DNA of 64,000 nt from Roseiarcus sp963770275 (GCA_963770275.1 CAVYPD010000005.1:186001-250000); one strand, 5' to 3'; shown: positions 46,332 through 55,375, counted from the stretch's first letter. Notes: generated from the letters alone by a model not told the origin. A program made the numbers and translations.

Positions 46332-46413
46332 CCTTGGCGAAGGCGTTGGAATGGGTGCGGTCCATGAAACCGCAGCCGACCAGACCGACGTTGAGCGTTC
46401 TTTTCGTGCTCAT
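46321..46413 (-). pseudogene. 5' remnant of a Gfo/Idh/MocA oxidoreductase gene
   Basis: The reverse strand reads MSTKRTLNVGLVGCGFMDRT and then HSNAFAKVNQA. This is the typical beginning of an inositol/sugar dehydrogenase of the Gfo/Idh/MocA family with its GxGxxG-like NAD(P)-binding motif. After about 30 codons the homology ends inside the amidotransferase gene end. Only the start of the gene survives here. Confidence 0.6.
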
Positions 46414-46505
46414 TCCCGTCCTTAATGCAGCGACATTACGCACGCGGCGCACTTGGGGTGGCCTTAGGCTCCCGCCCGGACAACACCAGAGCCATCAAGG
46501 TTCGG

Positions 46506-47162
46506 TCAAGGTTCACCGTCCTTGAACGGCGGCTCTTTGTCGGCGGGCACGCCCTGTTCGGCCATCGCGAGCAGCATGGCGACGCCGACATAGGTTCCGG
46601 CAACGGCGGTTAGGTCGACGACTTGCTGTTCGCCGAGAAGCATCTTCGCGCGATCGAACAATGCGTCGGACACGGCATGCTTGGTCGTGAGGTCGGTCAC
46701 GAAATCATAGACGACTGCCTCCTCGGCGCTCATGTCCGTGGGCCGCTTGTTGGCTTTCAAGTCGGCGATGATCGAATCAGCGAGGCCCGCTTTCTTCGCC
46801 AGCGGCGCATGCGCATACCATTCCACCTGCGAGCGCCATTGGCGTGAGACGACGAGGATGGCCATTTCGTTGAGCTTGGTCGGCACGGACGTATGCCAGC
46901 GCAGATAATCGAGCAGGTCGTACATTCGCTGCGCATAGACCGGGCTGCGCAACATCGGATTGTAAGGGCCGCCGAGTCCTACGCTCGAGATCTTCACGAT
47001 CTTCTCGCCGACCGGACGCTGCTGGTCGTTGAGCTCTTCCAAACTCAATTGAGGAAACCGAGGCTCCTTGCCTCTGGCTGGCAAACTCGCCGTATTTGCG
47101 GCGATCCAACCCAGGGGTAGCGCCGCCGCCAGGCAGCCCACGGCGATCAGCATTTGTCGCAT
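46506..47162 (-). CDS. Exported carboxymuconolactone-decarboxylase/AhpD-like protein
   Basis: 218 residues. An N-terminal signal or anchor (MLIAVGCLAAALPLGWIAAN) precedes an all-helical alkylhydroperoxidase-like domain with PTKLNEMAILVVSRQWRSQV and EWYAHAPLAKKAGL. The usual CxxC of AhpD is absent; the E..H pattern fits the carboxymuconolactone-decarboxylase branch, where the function is unclear. ATG 47162 has GGAG about seven bases upstream. Neighbours are gene remnants, so its context gives no clue. Confidence 0.7.
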   Translation of the reverse strand: MRQMLIAVGCLAAALPLGWIAANTASLPARGKEPRFPQLSLEELNDQQRPVGEKIVKISSVGLGGPYNPMLRSPVYAQRMYDLLDYLRWHTSVPTKLNEMAILVVSRQWRSQVEWYAHAPLAKKAGLADSIIADLKANKRPTDMSAEEAVVYDFVTDLTTKHAVSDALFDRAKMLLGEQQVVDLTAVAGTYVGVAMLLAMAEQGVPADKEPPFKDGEP

Positions 47163-47274
47163 AGTTTGCTCCTTCCGTGAGTGAGTCTTTCGATCTCGTG
47201 GCACAGGCGCAGCACGACGCCACATGACGCGCAGGACGTGGCGAATCCAATGCTCCATTGCGCCGGCACGGCTT

Positions 47275-47355
47275 GGCGCCGTCGCGATCGGCAGCATCCT
47301 CATCGACAATGGCTACAACGCGGCGTGGTTCGGTAAGCGCCACGGAACAAGGTGA
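47275..47355 (+). pseudogene. Arylsulfatase gene fragment
   Basis: A short frame ending at 47353 reads GSILIDNGYNAAWFGKRHGT. This resembles the sulfatase motif 'LxxNGYxTAWFGKxHNT', which follows the active-site region in arylsulfatases. No sulfatase sequence is seen before or after, so this is only a remnant. The assignment rests on one motif. Confidence 0.4.
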
Positions 47356-47464
47356 GCAGCGCGCGGTTGTAGTTTAAACGGGCGCCGGTCTCAGGCTACG
47401 CGGCGAAACGGCGCCTGTTAGCCCCGCGCTTGGGAGCCCGAGCGGCGCAATGGAGGAATCGGCC

Positions 47465-47695
47465 ATGATGGACGACGAGTTGCGGCAGAAGAATGCTTTC
47501 TTGCGAGAGAAGATCAAAGAGATCTCGGACCGGCATCCGGAGCTGCGCGACCTTTCAGACGAAATCGCGCTGGAACAGAGCACGCATGTGGAGGTCGGCA
47601 CTCCATTCCTTGAGCGGGTCAACGGCAAGCTGCAGGAGAGGGCGCGAGCCATCATCGAGCGCCGCCCCGATCTGGAACGCTTTTTCGAAAACTAA
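47465..47695 (+). CDS. Small charged helical protein of unknown function
   Basis: 76 residues; ATG 47465 (MMDDELRQKNAFLREKIKEI) is preceded at a good distance by GGAGGAA. The sequence is strongly helical and charged, with no signal peptide or membrane segment. I know no family. An ATG five codons upstream overlaps the ribosome site and is less likely. Confidence 0.45.
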   Translation: MMDDELRQKNAFLREKIKEISDRHPELRDLSDEIALEQSTHVEVGTPFLERVNGKLQERARAIIERRPDLERFFEN

Positions 47696-47715
47696 CCAGC
47701 CAGGTTTGCGGCGCC

Positions 47716-48130
47716 TTATTCCGCCAGCATGGCCCGCAACGCGTTCGGCTCGACGACAAGGATCGGCCTAGGCCCGGTTAACCTGGTCCGCGGAAACCAG
47801 CTTGCGAAGGGTCGCGTTTGCGGTGGTGGGCGACATTGGCCATGATCGCAAGGTCGGATTGGCTGGCTTCCACTTCGATCGGCTGCTCGCCTTCGGGAGA
47901 TTGAGCCCTCACGCCGGCAAGCCGAAGCAGACCTGCGACGAGCCGTTCGACATGGTCCCGGATCATGAGATCGGCGACGGCGGAGACCGCCGTTCGTTCG
48001 CGCTCGAAGGCGAGCAGTGCGAACCAGCGCCAAAAAGCGGGCTCCCTGTTCAGGAACTCGGGGCTAAGCACCGTGGGGCTTCCCGGCGCGGCGGATTGCG
48101 CTCGGCGCCGCCATTGATGGAGTATGGCGG
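47716..48130 (-). pseudogene. Truncated Crp/Fnr-type regulator remnant
   Basis: The reverse strand reads FWRWFALLAFERERTAVSAV and DHVERLVAGLLRLAGVRAQ, then ASQSDLAIMANV, and after a shift PTTANATLRKLVSADQV. A second shift leads to RPILVVEPNALRAMLAE and the stop at 47716. This is the linker helix and the winged-helix DNA-binding half of a Crp/Fnr regulator (SQSDLAxMANVSRxT). The cNMP-binding half is missing. With two shifts and truncation it is most likely a pseudogene. Confidence 0.6.
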
Positions 48131-48180
48131 CGACGTCATCGCCAAGGAGGCGCCGGGCGTCCGCGCGGGGGCAAATCGCA

Positions 48181-48960
48181 ATGTCTCATGTCTTGTCGGC
48201 GCTTCCTCTCTGGGCGCTCATTCTCGCCGTGATCGTCATCCCGACGTCGCTCGCGATCGGAGTCCAGTTTCTGGTCCGGCGCGCGGTCGGCGTCGAGAAG
48301 CTCGCCCTCAACAACGAGGTCGCCGGTTTCATCTTCGCCATCATCGGCGTGGTCTACGCAGTGCTGCTTGCCTTTGTCGTCATTGCGGTCTGGGAGAAAT
48401 TCAGCGAGGGCCAAACCTCCGTTGCAAAAGAATCCGCCGCGGCCGCTGCCTTGTTCTACTATTCCGAGGGCGCGGAGCCAGAAGCCGCCAAGCTCCACGA
48501 GAGCCTTGTTCACTACCTCAGGCTCGTTATCGAAAGCGATTGGCCCGCAATGGGGTCCAAGTCCGAGGACAGCCAGACGACTGACGCGTTAGGGGCCCTC
48601 TACCGCGCGGCCATGGCGCTCAATCGAACGGGCACGCGGAGCATTCCCGACATGTCGGAGGTCTTTACCCAAATCGACAACCTGACCTTGACCCGACGCG
48701 TGCGCCTTCATCTCTCGACCGGGCTCGTGCCTGAAATCATATGGATCACGCTCTTTGCGGGCGCCGGCTTCACTGTGTGCTTCGCGCTATTCTTCGGCAG
48801 TCCCAATGCGCTGGCGCATCTCGCGATGACCGCAATTCTATCGATCGTCCTTGCGGCCGGCCTGGTTGTCATCATTTCCCTGGACCACCCGTTCAGCGGT
48901 CCGGTGCACATATCGCCGGAAGCGCTCGAACAGGTGCTCGCAATCGCGGAACATGGATAG
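48181..48960 (+). CDS. DUF4239 (bestrophin-like) membrane protein
   Basis: 259 residues. Hydrophobic helices at about 8-28, 48-70, 184-205 and 210-230, with a soluble helical segment between. The VAGFIFAIIGVVYAVLLAFV segment and the end DHPFSGPVHISPEALEQVL are typical of DUF4239. It is a distant relative of the protein at 30781. Function unknown; the name refers only to a predicted fold. ATG 48181 follows the decayed Crp/Fnr gene; no ribosome site of note. Confidence 0.75.
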   Translation: MSHVLSALPLWALILAVIVIPTSLAIGVQFLVRRAVGVEKLALNNEVAGFIFAIIGVVYAVLLAFVVIAVWEKFSEGQTSVAKESAAAAALFYYSEGAEPEAAKLHESLVHYLRLVIESDWPAMGSKSEDSQTTDALGALYRAAMALNRTGTRSIPDMSEVFTQIDNLTLTRRVRLHLSTGLVPEIIWITLFAGAGFTVCFALFFGSPNALAHLAMTAILSIVLAAGLVVIISLDHPFSGPVHISPEALEQVLAIAEHG

Positions 48961-49017
48961 CGCATACACTTGTGCCTGAGGCCAGCTCGCCTCGGCCGGC
49001 GGGCGGTCCTTCCGGGC

Positions 49018-49380
49018 TCAATATGCCGTGGAGACACCGTTTAAGCCGCGGCCCTGCCGCTTGGCGCGGTAGCCGGCAAAGCCGAGACCGGCGAAGCCTA
49101 TGAGCATCATGGCCCAGCTCGAAGGCTCAGGAATCGAAGACGTCGTTACAATCACCGCCACCGTCTCGTCGCCGACGCATTTGGCTTTCGTCTTAGAAAA
49201 AGAGACGCGACGCGGTTTGACGCCGAGGATATACCTAGGGCGATTGCACCATGCCCCCGATGTTGAAGGCTTTAGGGCAATGGAAGAACCGTTTTCGCTT
49301 AGGATTGTCGCGAAATAGGAATACGCCTTAGTACATCCTCCCGCAGGCGTTGACTTGGCGGGTGCTGTGCTACCTCCCAT
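49018..49380 (-). CDS. PEP-CTERM tail protein, possibly truncated
   Basis: The C terminus SIPEPSSWAMMLIGFAGLGF followed by AGYRAKRQGR is a typical PEP-CTERM anchor: PEP motif, membrane helix, basic tail. The upstream part of the 120-residue frame has no signal peptide and little character. The gene has probably lost its 5' part, by decay or by a frameshift. It is convergent with the DUF4239 gene. Confidence 0.5.
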   Translation of the reverse strand: MGGSTAPAKSTPAGGCTKAYSYFATILSENGSSIALKPSTSGAWCNRPRYILGVKPRRVSFSKTKAKCVGDETVAVIVTTSSIPEPSSWAMMLIGFAGLGFAGYRAKRQGRGLNGVSTAY

Positions 49381-49583
49381 AGCGCCGCCGGTGCCGAAAC
49401 AAAGGTCCGCTCTGCCGTTCTAGTAGTGGCCGGGACGAACTGACCTGCATCCCGGCCACCTTCGCCGATGCTTTCGTTGGAAGGAATGCGAGAACCAACG
49501 CCAGTGAACAGCAAATACTGGTATGCTCGGCGAACTATGCCAAGGTCCGAACCACCAATGAAGCAACACGGGGAGCTTTGTAG

Positions 49584-49929
49584 CTCCTCAACGGTCCTCA
49601 CATGCTGTTGTTCGAGCAGCCTTGGATAGTGGCGAGTGTAAGCTACGCCTTGGCGCGCATCTCCTGGGCTTCATCCCTTGGATGGTCCAGAAATCGATTG
49701 GCGCTTGGTCAATGTGGACCTCCCAGCGATAGCCCCGGTCGCGTGCGAGGGGATTGAGCGTAGTGTTGACGCTCCAGCCACCACGCTCGCCGCTCGGGAG
49801 CAGTTGCGCGACGATTTAACTGCTCAATTCGCCATTCGAAAGACTTGGTGATGTTGCTATTGAAATGGTCCCTCTGGTGATAAAAGCAGACGTTTCGAAG
49901 TCCGCTGCCACGACGTATTTCACGTTCAT
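49584..49929 (-). pseudogene. Short unassigned frame with an internal stop
   Basis: ATG 49929 has a good CAGGAGTG about seven bases upstream and opens a 37-codon frame (MNVKYVVAADFETSAFITRG). It stops at TAA 49816-49818, but the same frame then continues for about 75 codons with protein-like sequence (GGWSVNTTLNPLARDRGYRW, EVHIDQAPIDFWTIQGM). I do not recognise it. It may be a small gene broken by a point mutation. Confidence 0.3.
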
Positions 49930-50032
49930 TTCAATATCACTCCTGTAACAATAGTTCGCGCTGATCGACGTCTCGGCGCCAGAATAGATGAGTGGACTCT
50001 TATTGTGCGTCGCCTATGATTTGCACATGCCG

Positions 50033-50905
50033 CTACAGTCGGGCCCATCCGCAGAATTGAATCACACTCATGAGTTGAGTGTGCGAGCCGATGGCGGCCG
50101 CGCGCAGACGATCCTCTAAGGTGTCAATGTCGATCTCTTGGGCTGTCGCGACACCGATTTTCTCAAGCTGCGGAATGAGACTGCGTAGGGTATGAACGAT
50201 CCAGCCGCAAACAGGAGATTGAGCGCCTACGCCGATGGGTATCTCGCAGAATAGTGTTGGTGTCCGCTTTAGTCCGGCCGCGTGGAAGTGCCCTGCCATC
50301 CTAGCGCCCGCATCCGGGTGCGGCATGACTGACTGGAAGGCCGTAAACATCCAATCGAAAACCTTAGACCACAGCGCAATTGGTGGCGCCGTCTGAGTGC
50401 GCTTATCGTACAATCCAGGCTCGTGAAACGCCACCACGCCGCCAGGACGAACATTTTTAGCGACAGCGCGGATGAAGGAAGCAGGATCGGGCTGGTGGAC
50501 GAGCACATAGCGGCCGACGGCGAAATCGAATGGGACCCGCGTGTTGAATGCCTCGGCACTTCCTTCGCGGAATTCAATGTTGTTATGGCCGGCCGCCCGC
50601 GCGCGTTCGCGCGCAATTGCAAGAGCATCTTTGCTGCGGTCGATGCCCACCACCGCGCCACCCAATCCGACCATTTCGGCGGCGAGCATCGACACGTCGC
50701 CGGTACCGCAGCCGACATCTAACACGCGCATGTCGCGCGCGAGGCCCGCGTCGCTAAACAAGCGCCGTGTAATCGGTGCAAGCACTGACGCCTGACGCAT
50801 CAAGCGGTGAAGTTCGGATTCGGAATGACCGAGAATGTAAGGAATCGCCGGGCCAATATCCGTGCTTGCTCCCGTCACAAGAGCCCGTTTTCCCGTTAGC
50901 GTCAT
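50033..50905 (-). CDS. SAM-dependent methyltransferase with an SDR-like N terminus (chimera)
   Basis: 290 residues from ATG 50905, which has a GGAG seven bases upstream. Residues 1-20 (MTLTGKRALVTGASTDIGPA) are the beginning of a short-chain dehydrogenase, with the TGxxxxIG motif. From about residue 23 it is a class I methyltransferase: MRVLDVGCGTGDVSMLAAEM (motif I), VVGIDRSKDAL (motif II) and VRPGGVVAFHEPGLYDKR (motif III). The rest resembles UbiE/methyltransferase_11 proteins. The product should be able to bind SAM; the SDR part is too short to function. It looks like a recombination product. Confidence 0.7.
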   Translation of the reverse strand: MTLTGKRALVTGASTDIGPAIPYILGHSESELHRLMRQASVLAPITRRLFSDAGLARDMRVLDVGCGTGDVSMLAAEMVGLGGAVVGIDRSKDALAIARERARAAGHNNIEFREGSAEAFNTRVPFDFAVGRYVLVHQPDPASFIRAVAKNVRPGGVVAFHEPGLYDKRTQTAPPIALWSKVFDWMFTAFQSVMPHPDAGARMAGHFHAAGLKRTPTLFCEIPIGVGAQSPVCGWIVHTLRSLIPQLEKIGVATAQEIDIDTLEDRLRAAAIGSHTQLMSVIQFCGWARL

Positions 50906-51729
50906 TGTAATCTCCACTGCCGCAATGATCGACACAGAATTATCTAGGCCCTCGATCGACAGCGTTTGGGAGCTTCCGTTATTTGTCTCCGCTCTCTGCG
51001 ACAGGGGGCTGCCAAGATCGGAATCTAGCCGGCTGGACCTCAGGTGTCGTGAGGCAATCGCGCCCAATCATCCGTACTGGCGCGAACCGCGCCAATGTGA
51101 GGCGCAAGGTCTGCCTTGGGTCATTCGCGTCGATTTCGGCCTAACCCTTTACCAACGGAGCTTGACCATTCCGGGCGGCATATCGGGCGGGCGCGGCTGC
51201 TCAAGGTCTGGCAGATACAGGCCGCACTCGGTTCTCCCCTTCTTGGTTCGCGATTGCGTACGCCATAGGCAATCATAGGAAAAATCGGTCTAATAGGTAG
51301 CGAAGGGTGATTTCAGGGCCGTATTTCGCGGCTATCCGCGCCGCCGGTACGAGCCTTTACGAGCGCAAACGCGACAGCGCGCGCATGGGTCTCTCCCAAT
51401 CAAGTCTGGCTCGTCGCCTTAACACACTAGCGTGGGCGTGGCCGATGTTCAACAACCGCAGTCTGCAATTTTCGACAGTCCGGTTGACGGCCCACGCAAT
51501 AGGGGCTTAACCGCAAATTATCAGTCGACAAATCCTTCCTGAAAAACAAGATCTGTGCTACTCTTCAATTCGCCAGATTCAGTTGCACTCACTCGACAAT
51601 GAGGAAAACCAGACACATTTGAGCCATCGGCCCCGGTCGGACCTCGTGAATACAACCTGAGATCCAAAGCGGCAGATTTTTTTTATTCCAATCGCCCGTA
51701 ACCCATTGAAAAGTCCCAATTCGAAAAAA
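50906..51729. other. Gene-free AT-richer stretch before the repeat array
   Basis: About 820 bases upstream of the methyltransferase gene. No frame has recognisable homology. The AT content increases towards 51500-51750, including a T-run (AGATTTTTTTTATTCC) at about 51675-51690. Probably accessory DNA. Confidence 0.35.
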
Positions 51730-51800
51730 TAAACGCTAGTAAACGCTAGCTATTTTACTAACGTTTAAGCGCGTTTATTGGCGTTTACTGGCGTTTATTC
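51730..51800. repeat. Iteron-like array of a 10-base motif in two orientations
   Basis: Two direct copies of TAAACGCTAG (51730-51749) are followed after ten bases by ACGTTTAAGC and three copies of GCGTTTAYTG/C (51771-51800). The second set is the reverse complement of the first (GCGTTTA versus TAAACGC). Units are spaced at 10 bases, one helical turn, so a protein could bind cooperatively on one face. Iterons, integrase arm sites or a regulator array are possible. No matching gene lies nearby. Confidence 0.7.
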
Positions 51801-51856
51801 GTCATCGGTTCGCGCATGAGGTTGCATCCTCGGCCGCCGCCCATAGGCGCTCGCCT

Positions 51857-52702
51857 TCACTCCGGTCCGGTCACGACCGGGCAGTCGGCGCGCGAGCCCC
51901 ACTCGGCCCACGAGCCGTCGTAGAGGCCTTCGACCTTGCCGCCGGCTTCCTCCACCGCCAGCGCCAGGATGGCGGCGGTCACCCCGGATCCGCAGGTGGT
52001 GATGATCGGCTTCGCAATGTCGATCTTATGCTCCGCGAACGTGGCCCTGAGCGCCTCAGGCGACTTGAGGGAGCCATGCTCGATGATCTCGACGAATGGC
52101 AGGTTGAGGCTGCCGGGCATGCGGCCGCTTTTGACGCCGGGTCGCGGCTCCGGGACAAGCCCACGAAATCGTTCGGCCGGACGCGCGTCGACCACCTGCG
52201 CCGAACCGGTCCCGAGCGCGGCGCGCACCTCGTCCAGCGAGGCGACGAATTTGTCTTCGTGACGCGGCGTGAAGACGCGGGGCTTGGGGTGCGCGTCGCC
52301 CGTTTCCAGTCGGCGTCCTTCCTTGATCCATCTCGGCAGACCGCCCTCGAGAATGCGCACGTCATCGACGCCGTAAGCGCGCAGCGTCCACCAGACTCGC
52401 GCCGCGGCATATAGGCCGAGCGCGTCATAGACCACGAAACGCATGCCGTCGCCGAGACCTAGCGCGGTCATCGCCTTGGCGAGCGCGTCAGGTTTCGGCA
52501 GCATATGGGGCAGGTCCTGATCGTGGTCGGCGATCAAGTCGATGTCGAAGAACACGGCGTCCGGAATGTGCTTTTGCCGGAACTCGGCCGCGCCAGTGCG
52601 TCCGGTATTGGGCAGATGCCAGGAGGCGTCGATCACGCCGAGATTGGCGTCGCCGAGCTCGGCCGCGAGTTCAGCCGTGGTCAGGAAGTTGCGAGAGGGC
52701 AT
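51857..52702 (-). CDS. sseA: 3-mercaptopyruvate/thiosulfate sulfurtransferase
   Basis: 281 residues in two rhodanese domains. The active-site loop of the second domain reads TTCGSGVTAAI, the CG[S/T]G[V/T] type of 3-mercaptopyruvate sulfurtransferases. The first domain has VVYDALGLYAAARVWWTLRA and EGGLPRWIKEGR. It transfers sulfur from 3-mercaptopyruvate or thiosulfate to thiol acceptors. The alaX and cysK genes upstream on the same strand make a sulfur/cysteine-centred group. Confidence 0.88.
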   Translation of the reverse strand: MPSRNFLTTAELAAELGDANLGVIDASWHLPNTGRTGAAEFRQKHIPDAVFFDIDLIADHDQDLPHMLPKPDALAKAMTALGLGDGMRFVVYDALGLYAAARVWWTLRAYGVDDVRILEGGLPRWIKEGRRLETGDAHPKPRVFTPRHEDKFVASLDEVRAALGTGSAQVVDARPAERFRGLVPEPRPGVKSGRMPGSLNLPFVEIIEHGSLKSPEALRATFAEHKIDIAKPIITTCGSGVTAAILALAVEEAGGKVEGLYDGSWAEWGSRADCPVVTGPE

Positions 52703-52717
52703 GGGAATTCGATCCGT

Positions 52718-53432
52718 TTATATAGCGCCGAGCGCGATGCGCACGCGGCGGTTGATTTTGCCTTTCTTCTCGATCCCCGTGACCGAGGCGTGGCCGATTT
52801 CCCCGGTGCGCGCGACATGCGTTCCCCCACAGGGCTGAAGATCGAGGCCCTCGATGGCGATCAGGCGGACCCGGCCCGTGCCCATCGGCGGCTTGACCGA
52901 CATGGTCTTGATCAGGCTGGGATTGGCCTCGAGCTCAGCGTCGGCGATCCAGCGATGGCTCACCGGCGGCATCGCGCGCGATCAGCTCGTTGAGCCGGCG
53001 CTCGATGTCCGTTTTGTCGAGCGCCGCCTCGCCCGAATCGAAATCGAGCCGCCCGTCCGCATCGCCAACCGACCCTCCCGTCACCGGATAGGGCGCCACG
53101 ACCGAAAGCAGGTGAAGGGCGGTGTGGGCGCGCATCCGCTTGTAACGCAGGTCCCAGTCGATGCGGGCGGTCACGCGCGCGCCAGGGCGGGGCAGGGCGG
53201 CTCCTTCGGCGAGCACATGCAGAATGGTCGCGCGGTCCGAGTCGTAGATCGTATTGACGATCGGAAGCACCGTCCCGTCTTCGAGCACGAGCGTTCCTTG
53301 ATCGCCGCTCTGTCCTCCGCCCTGCGGATAAAAGACCGTCCGATCGAGCGCAATTCCGCGCGGTTCGGACAAGCGCACGGTCGCTTCCGTCTCGGCTTGA
53401 TACGCGTCTTCGCGAAAGAGCGCCTGTGTCAT
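52718..53432 (-). CDS. Alanyl-tRNA editing protein, AlaX type (one frameshift)
   Basis: ATG 53432 overlaps the cysK stop (ATGA). The first part holds the beta-barrel YPQGGGQSGDQGTL and the zinc/active-site motif HTALHLLSVVAPYPVTGG. The frame shifts near 52965; the continuation has KTMSVKPPMGTGRVRLIAIE and the second metal motif QPCGGTHVARTGEIG. Joined length is about 238 residues, the stand-alone AlaX size. These proteins hydrolyse mischarged Ser- or Gly-tRNA-Ala in trans. Translational coupling to cysK is common in Rhizobiales. Confidence 0.82.
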
Positions 53433-54463
53433 GGCGCGAACACCTGAGGCGCGCTGCCTTTCGCTTCCAGCCAATCGGGAACCGGAAGATGCTTCGAGCG
53501 CAGGAAGTCCGGATTGAAGAGTTTGGAGGCGTAGCGGACGCCGGAATCGCAGAGCAGCGTCACGATCGTGTGGCCGGGACCGAGCTCGTGAGCGAGGTGG
53601 ATCGCGCCGGCGATGTTGATCCCCGAAGAACCGCCGAGCAGCAATCCTTCCTGGACCACCAGATCGAAGACGATCGGCAAGGCCTCCTCGTCGGGGATTT
53701 GGTAGGCGAAATCGACCGGCGCGCCTTCCAGATTGGCGGTGATCCGGCCCTGTCCAATGCCCTCGGTGATGGAGGAGCCGGAACTCTTGAGCTCGCCCGA
53801 GGTGTAAAACGAATAGAGCGCCGCGCCCAGTGGGTCAGCGAGCGCGATCTTGATGTTTCGGTTGCGCTCTTTGAGCGCCATGCCGACGCCGGCCAGGGTA
53901 CCGCCGCTGCCGACCGCACTGACGAAGCCATGAACTTCGCCGTTGAGATCGTCGTAGATCTCCGGCCCGGTCGTTTCATAATGGCCGCGCCGGTTGGCGA
54001 CATTGTCGAACTGGTTGGCCCAGACGGCGCCGTTGGGCTCGGTCTTGGCGAGCGCTTCGGCGAGGCGCCCGGAATAGCGGACGTAATTGTTGGGATTGGA
54101 ATAGGGGACGGCGGGAACCTCGATCAGCTCCGCGCCGGCGAGACGCAGCATGTCCTTCTTTTCCTGCGCCTGGGTGTCGGGGATGACGATCACGGTGCGG
54201 TAGCCGAGCGCGCTCGCCACCATGGCAATCCCGATGCCCGTGTTGCCGGCCGTGCCTTCGACGACTACCCCGCCAGGGCGCAAGGCGCCGCGCGCGACCG
54301 CGTCATTGATCATCGCCAACGCCGCGCGATCCTTGACCGATCCGCCCGGATTCATGAATTCCGCCTTGCCGAGAATCGTGCATCCCGTGGCATCGGAAGC
54401 GGCGCGAAGCTTAATGAGGGGGGTGCGGCCAATCGCAGCGACAACATCGCGTACCGGCGTCAT
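53429..54463 (-). CDS. cysK: Cysteine synthase (CysK type)
   Basis: 344 residues. PLP lysine motif FMNPGGSVKDRAALAMINDA, phosphate-binding EGTAGNTGIGIAMVASALGY, and the glycine-rich VGSGGTLAGVGMAL are as in O-acetylserine sulfhydrylases. It makes cysteine from O-acetylserine and sulfide. ATG 54463 has an AGGACC six bases upstream. It is longer at the C terminus than E. coli CysK, as usual in the alphaproteobacterial CysK2-like form. Upstream gene is divergent. Confidence 0.88.
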   Translation of the reverse strand: MTPVRDVVAAIGRTPLIKLRAASDATGCTILGKAEFMNPGGSVKDRAALAMINDAVARGALRPGGVVVEGTAGNTGIGIAMVASALGYRTVIVIPDTQAQEKKDMLRLAGAELIEVPAVPYSNPNNYVRYSGRLAEALAKTEPNGAVWANQFDNVANRRGHYETTGPEIYDDLNGEVHGFVSAVGSGGTLAGVGMALKERNRNIKIALADPLGAALYSFYTSGELKSSGSSITEGIGQGRITANLEGAPVDFAYQIPDEEALPIVFDLVVQEGLLLGGSSGINIAGAIHLAHELGPGHTIVTLLCDSGVRYASKLFNPDFLRSKHLPVPDWLEAKGSAPQVFAP

Positions 54464-54565
54464 CGAGGTCCTTTTGGGGTTGAAAGCGGGAAGGGTAGGC
54501 GACCGCGCGTCTTGCGACAAGCCTCCGCCCTTGCCACAAGCGCGCGCTCAGGGGGTCCGCCGTCG

Positions 54566-55375
54566 GTGTTTTTCTTCGCCTCGAAAATATTCTGGATGCT
54601 CGCCTCGCCGATCAACCTCTTGTTGTTCGCCGCGCTCATCGGCGTCTTGCTCTGCTTTGGCCGGCGCGTCCGCCTGGGGCGCGGACTGGCGCTGGGAGCG
54701 ATCCTCGTTTTGGCCCTGGCGGCGACCTTGCCGCTCGGCAAGTTGCTGATTGCGCCGTTGGAGGACCGCTTCCCTTTGCCCCCGCCTGATCTGCCTTCTC
54801 CGGAGGGCATTATCGTGCTCGGGGGGGCCATCGACAGCGAAGTGAGCGAAGCCCGCGGGGAGACTGTGTTCGATGAGGGCGGCGAACGGCTGACCGAGGC
54901 CGTCATCTTGGCCAAGCGCTACCCGCAGGCGCGGGTTGTCTATACCAGCGGCAGTTCGTCGTTTGCCGGCAAGACCTCTACGGAGGCAATGCAAGCCAGA
55001 ACATTCATGTCGCAAATGGGGATCGCGCCGGAGCGGGTGACGATCGAGGACAAATCACGCAACACCGATGAGAATGCCCGCTTCACTGCGGCGATCGTCC
55101 ATCCGCAACCTTCCCAGCGCTGGATCATCGTCACCTCCGCCTTTCATATGCCGCGCTCGATGGGCATCTTCGAGAAAGCCGGATTTCATCCGATCGCCTA
55201 TCCGGTGGCCTTTCGCACGCGCGGTCATTGGCCTGATGATCTGAGGCTTTCGTTCGAACCGGTTCGAAATCTGCGGATCTTCGAGATCGCCGTCCATGAG
55301 TGGATCGGGCTTGCGGCCTATTGGGTGAGCGGTCGCAGCGACTATCTCTTTCCCGGGCCCGGCGACAGCGTGTGA
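54566..55375 (+). CDS. YdcF/ElyC-like (DUF218) membrane protein
   Basis: 269 residues. Two N-terminal membrane helices (FWMLASPINLLLFAALIGVL; LALGAILVLALAATLPLG) are followed by the DUF218 domain: EGIIVLGGAIDSEVSEARG, VVYTSGSSSF, IEDKSRNTDENARFTAAIVH, WIIVTSAFHMPRSMGIFEKA. ElyC of E. coli acts in envelope/peptidoglycan homeostasis. I use GTG 54566 with GGGGG upstream; the long open frame before it is a shadow of cysK. Confidence 0.8.
   Translation: MFFFASKIFWMLASPINLLLFAALIGVLLCFGRRVRLGRGLALGAILVLALAATLPLGKLLIAPLEDRFPLPPPDLPSPEGIIVLGGAIDSEVSEARGETVFDEGGERLTEAVILAKRYPQARVVYTSGSSSFAGKTSTEAMQARTFMSQMGIAPERVTIEDKSRNTDENARFTAAIVHPQPSQRWIIVTSAFHMPRSMGIFEKAGFHPIAYPVAFRTRGHWPDDLRLSFEPVRNLRIFEIAVHEWIGLAAYWVSGRSDYLFPGPGDSV

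Noticed and set aside
53426..54565. N-terminal extension of the YdcF-like gene through the cysK region
   Set aside because: The first 380 codons are antisense to cysK; DUF218 homology and a proper start begin only at 54566.
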